From: Paraburkholderia caffeinitolerans
Lineage (GTDB): Bacteria > Pseudomonadota > Gammaproteobacteria > Burkholderiales > Burkholderiaceae
Direction of reading: 5' to 3'
NCBI RefSeq assembly: GCF_902859945.1
Contig: NZ_CADIKL010000033.1
Location: 1-64,000 of the forward strand
Length of the DNA: 64,000 bases
Position 1 is the stretch's first letter, and every line of letters begins with the position of its first letter. This document shows, one piece after another, positions 62,403-64,000 of the stretch. Position numbers and translations under genes: made by a program. The notes below the pieces were generated by a model that was not told where the DNA came from, made no database searches, and worked only from the letters and a program-made list of their open reading frames with translations.

Positions 62403-63317
62403 ATGGAGGCCGCCGCCTTGTTGCTCCGTCCGATCCGCTACGTGCTCACCGTGGCCGAGTTGAAGAATTTCACGCGCGCGGCGGAAGTGCTGCACGTATC
62501 CCAGCCAGCGCTCTCGCAGCAGATTCGTCAGCTTGAAGCCGAATTGGGCGGCGCGCTTTTCGACCGTAGCGGCCGCACGATCAGTCTCACGGATTTCGGG
62601 CGCGTCTATATCGAACACGCTCGCCAGGCGCTCGAACATCTCGACGCGGGCAAGCGTGCGCTGCAGGACGTGCGTGGCCTGACGCGCGGCTTACTGCGCC
62701 TCGCCTACGCCCCCACCTTTGCCGAATACCTGATCGGCCCCGCACTGCGCCGCTTTCATGCGATGCATCCGGCCATTGCCGTGGAAGTGAGCGAGCGGCC
62801 GCTCGACGAGATCGAAGCCGGCCTCGAACGCGACATGCTCGATCTGGGCATCGGTTTCACCGACGTGCGCTCGGAGAATATCCAGGCCCAGCCGCTATTC
62901 GCCGAGCATATTGCGTTGCTCGTGGCGAGCGGGCATCCGCTGGCGCGGCGGCGCAATCCGGTCACGTCGGAGCAGCTCGATAACATTCCACTCGCCTTGT
63001 TGAGCCCGGATTTCGTGGTGCGAAAATTCGCCGATGCCTACTTCCACGCTCACCAGTTGAGGCCGCAGGTTCTCGTGCAGGCCAATGCGGTTGGCACCGT
63101 GCTCAAGCTCGTGAAGGACGGCTCGCTTGCGACCCTGCTGCCCTCGACGGTGCTGCGCGAGCACAAGGGTCTGGTGAGCGTGCCCGTGACGCCCGCGCTG
63201 CCGCAGCGCACCGTGGCGCTGCTCGCGCGCCGCCGCGCCTCACGCACGGTGGCCGCGCAGGCGTTCGAGACGCTGCTGTTCGAGATGATTGCCGAGGAAG
63301 GGCTCGCGACGGCCTGA
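62403..63317 (+). CDS. LysR-family regulator, CynR-like
   Basis: A 304-residue regulator. The HTH (residues about 6-65) reads YVLTVAELKNFTRAAEVLHV, SQPALSQQIRQLEAELG and FDRSGRTISLTDFG, the CynR/CbbR-like type. The effector domain follows with TRGLLRLAYAPTFAEYLIGP and the typical GVTVLPS-like turn LATLLPSTVL. CynR controls cyanate use, while relatives control nitrogen or carbon genes. No cyn genes lie in view, so the target is uncertain; nearby nitrate genes and the divergent small ORF are candidates. A GTG at 62394 is an alternative start. Confidence 0.9.
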   Translation: MEAAALLLRPIRYVLTVAELKNFTRAAEVLHVSQPALSQQIRQLEAELGGALFDRSGRTISLTDFGRVYIEHARQALEHLDAGKRALQDVRGLTRGLLRLAYAPTFAEYLIGPALRRFHAMHPAIAVEVSERPLDEIEAGLERDMLDLGIGFTDVRSENIQAQPLFAEHIALLVASGHPLARRRNPVTSEQLDNIPLALLSPDFVVRKFADAYFHAHQLRPQVLVQANAVGTVLKLVKDGSLATLLPSTVLREHKGLVSVPVTPALPQRTVALLARRRASRTVAAQAFETLLFEMIAEEGLATA

Positions 63318-63348
63318 GCCGCAGCGTTGTCCCTGGCGCGGCGTGCTT

Positions 63349-63594
63349 CTAGTGCTGGTGGTGGTGCTGCTGGTGCGTTTTGCGTCGCCAGATTTCGTGG
63401 CCGGCGCAGACGGCGAGAAACACACCAAACAGAATCGCGGCCACCGAGGCCGATTGAGCGCCTGCGTCGGCGTGCACGCCCAGGTGAATCGCGTGGAGCC
63501 ACAGCCCCGCGCCTGCCGCCACAGCCAGCAGGCCCAGCACAACACCCAGCGCCAGCACCGCAAAGGGTTCGCGTGTACGTTGCCGAATCGTCAT
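63349..63594 (-). CDS. small membrane protein with His-rich tail
   Basis: An 81-residue protein with two hydrophobic segments (VLALGVVLGLLAVAAGAGLW and ASVAAILFGVFLAVCAGHEI) and a His-rich C-terminus (KTHQQHHHQH) that could bind a metal or simply be flexible. No family is recognised. Confidence 0.55.
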   Translation of the reverse strand: MTIRQRTREPFAVLALGVVLGLLAVAAGAGLWLHAIHLGVHADAGAQSASVAAILFGVFLAVCAGHEIWRRKTHQQHHHQH

Positions 63595-63718
63595 ATCGCT
63601 CCCCGATGAGCGTGTCCATGCTCATGCGGGTGGCGAGATGTGCCTCCCGCATGGGGTAACGATACGCCGCTGCAAACGGCGCGTCATCATGAATCGGGGA
63701 GGGCCGTGGGGGGGCCGT

Positions 63719-64000
63719 CTATGCCGCGTGACCGATCCTCGCCCGCGCGACCCGGCAAGCAGCCAGATCCCACGCGGCACAGCCCACGCTTTTGAAAAAG
63801 ACCGGCGCCGCAGGCGCAAGGCTTCCTTCGATGGCACCGGCGAGTGCATTCACGTTCGCCCAGTCGACGCCGGCCTGAATCAGGTCGCCCGCTTCGTGCT
63901 TCGCCCCAGCAGGGTCGTCGACAACGACGAAACTGCTGTCCACGGTCGTCTTGCCGACTTCCGCCATCGCCGGCGTGAATGCGCCCACGCCGACCACCAG
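63719..64000 (-). CDS. ornithine cyclodeaminase/mu-crystallin-family protein, C-terminal part (cut by window edge)
   Basis: The frame enters from beyond 64000 and ends at 63719. The visible 94 residues read LVVGVGAFTPAMAEVG, then SFVVVDDPAGAKHEAGDLIQ and FKSVGCAAWDLAACRVARA, the C-terminal Rossmann and closing helix of the OCD/mu-crystallin superfamily. Members include ornithine cyclodeaminase and pyrroline-/piperideine-2-carboxylate (ketimine) reductases; the visible part cannot discriminate these. Confidence 0.85.
   Translation of the reverse strand: MVVGVGAFTPAMAEVGKTTVDSSFVVVDDPAGAKHEAGDLIQAGVDWANVNALAGAIEGSLAPAAPVFFKSVGCAAWDLAACRVARARIGHAA

Overview
The window reads as chromosomal DNA of a Burkholderia-group betaproteobacterium, most likely Paraburkholderia, Caballeronia or Burkholderia sensu lato. 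This rests on high GC, GC-rich third codon positions, the long (444-residue) ArgG, the NirB/NirD plus fused nitrate reductase-flavoprotein block, and the general character of the proteins. No rRNA, tRNA or CRISPR array was seen.

Layout. 1-9.9 kb is a mosaic accessory stretch around argG. It holds the end of an IS3-family element, a tiny membrane-protein ORF behind a perfect palindrome, a type IV toxin-antitoxin pair (intact AbiEi, frameshifted AbiEii), then a four-gene minus-strand block of an 896-residue AAA+ ATPase with three unrecognised proteins, and a small membrane protein. 9.9-18.5 kb is a catabolic locus: MFS transporter, LysR regulator, EutQ-like cupin, FAD amine oxidase-like protein, rubredoxin-reductase fusion, aldehyde dehydrogenase and Rieske oxygenase. 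It probably degrades an N-substituted amine. 18.7-24.5 kb carries single genes: an unknown protein, an ODP diiron protein, a cupin, a CSS-EAL c-di-GMP phosphodiesterase and an atypical alpha/beta hydrolase. 24.6-29.9 kb is the conserved DUF2760-Hsp70-Hsp70 operon.

30.7-39.7 kb is the standout: a compact type II (KS-alpha/CLF/ACP) aromatic polyketide synthase cluster. It has an ActIII-like ketoreductase, a didomain aromatase/cyclase, four consecutive antibiotic-biosynthesis-monooxygenase (ABM) proteins, a second SDR and a dedicated phosphopantetheinyl transferase. This architecture is typical of actinomycetes and rare in Gram-negatives. It sits behind an AT-rich control region, and its base composition looks lower in GC than its right flank.

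39.7-52.7 kb is a second fatty-acid/polyketide locus, transcribed convergently with the first. It is an aryl-polyene/xanthomonadin-like operon: KS, KS-like chain-length factor, ApeP-type dehydratase, acyl-CoA ligase fused to a hotdog dehydratase, LpxL-like acyltransferase, LolA-like protein, MMPL exporter and COG4648 membrane protein. A polysaccharide deacetylase is embedded in it, and an ACP and a GT2 glycosyltransferase are transcribed divergently. No ketoreductase is encoded inside this operon. 53.5-62 kb is nitrate/nitrite assimilation: siroheme methyltransferase, nirB behind an attenuator with an ANTAR-type hairpin, nirD, and a 1394-residue nitrate reductase-flavoprotein fusion. A CynR-type LysR gene, two small membrane-protein genes and a truncated ornithine cyclodeaminase-family gene close the window.
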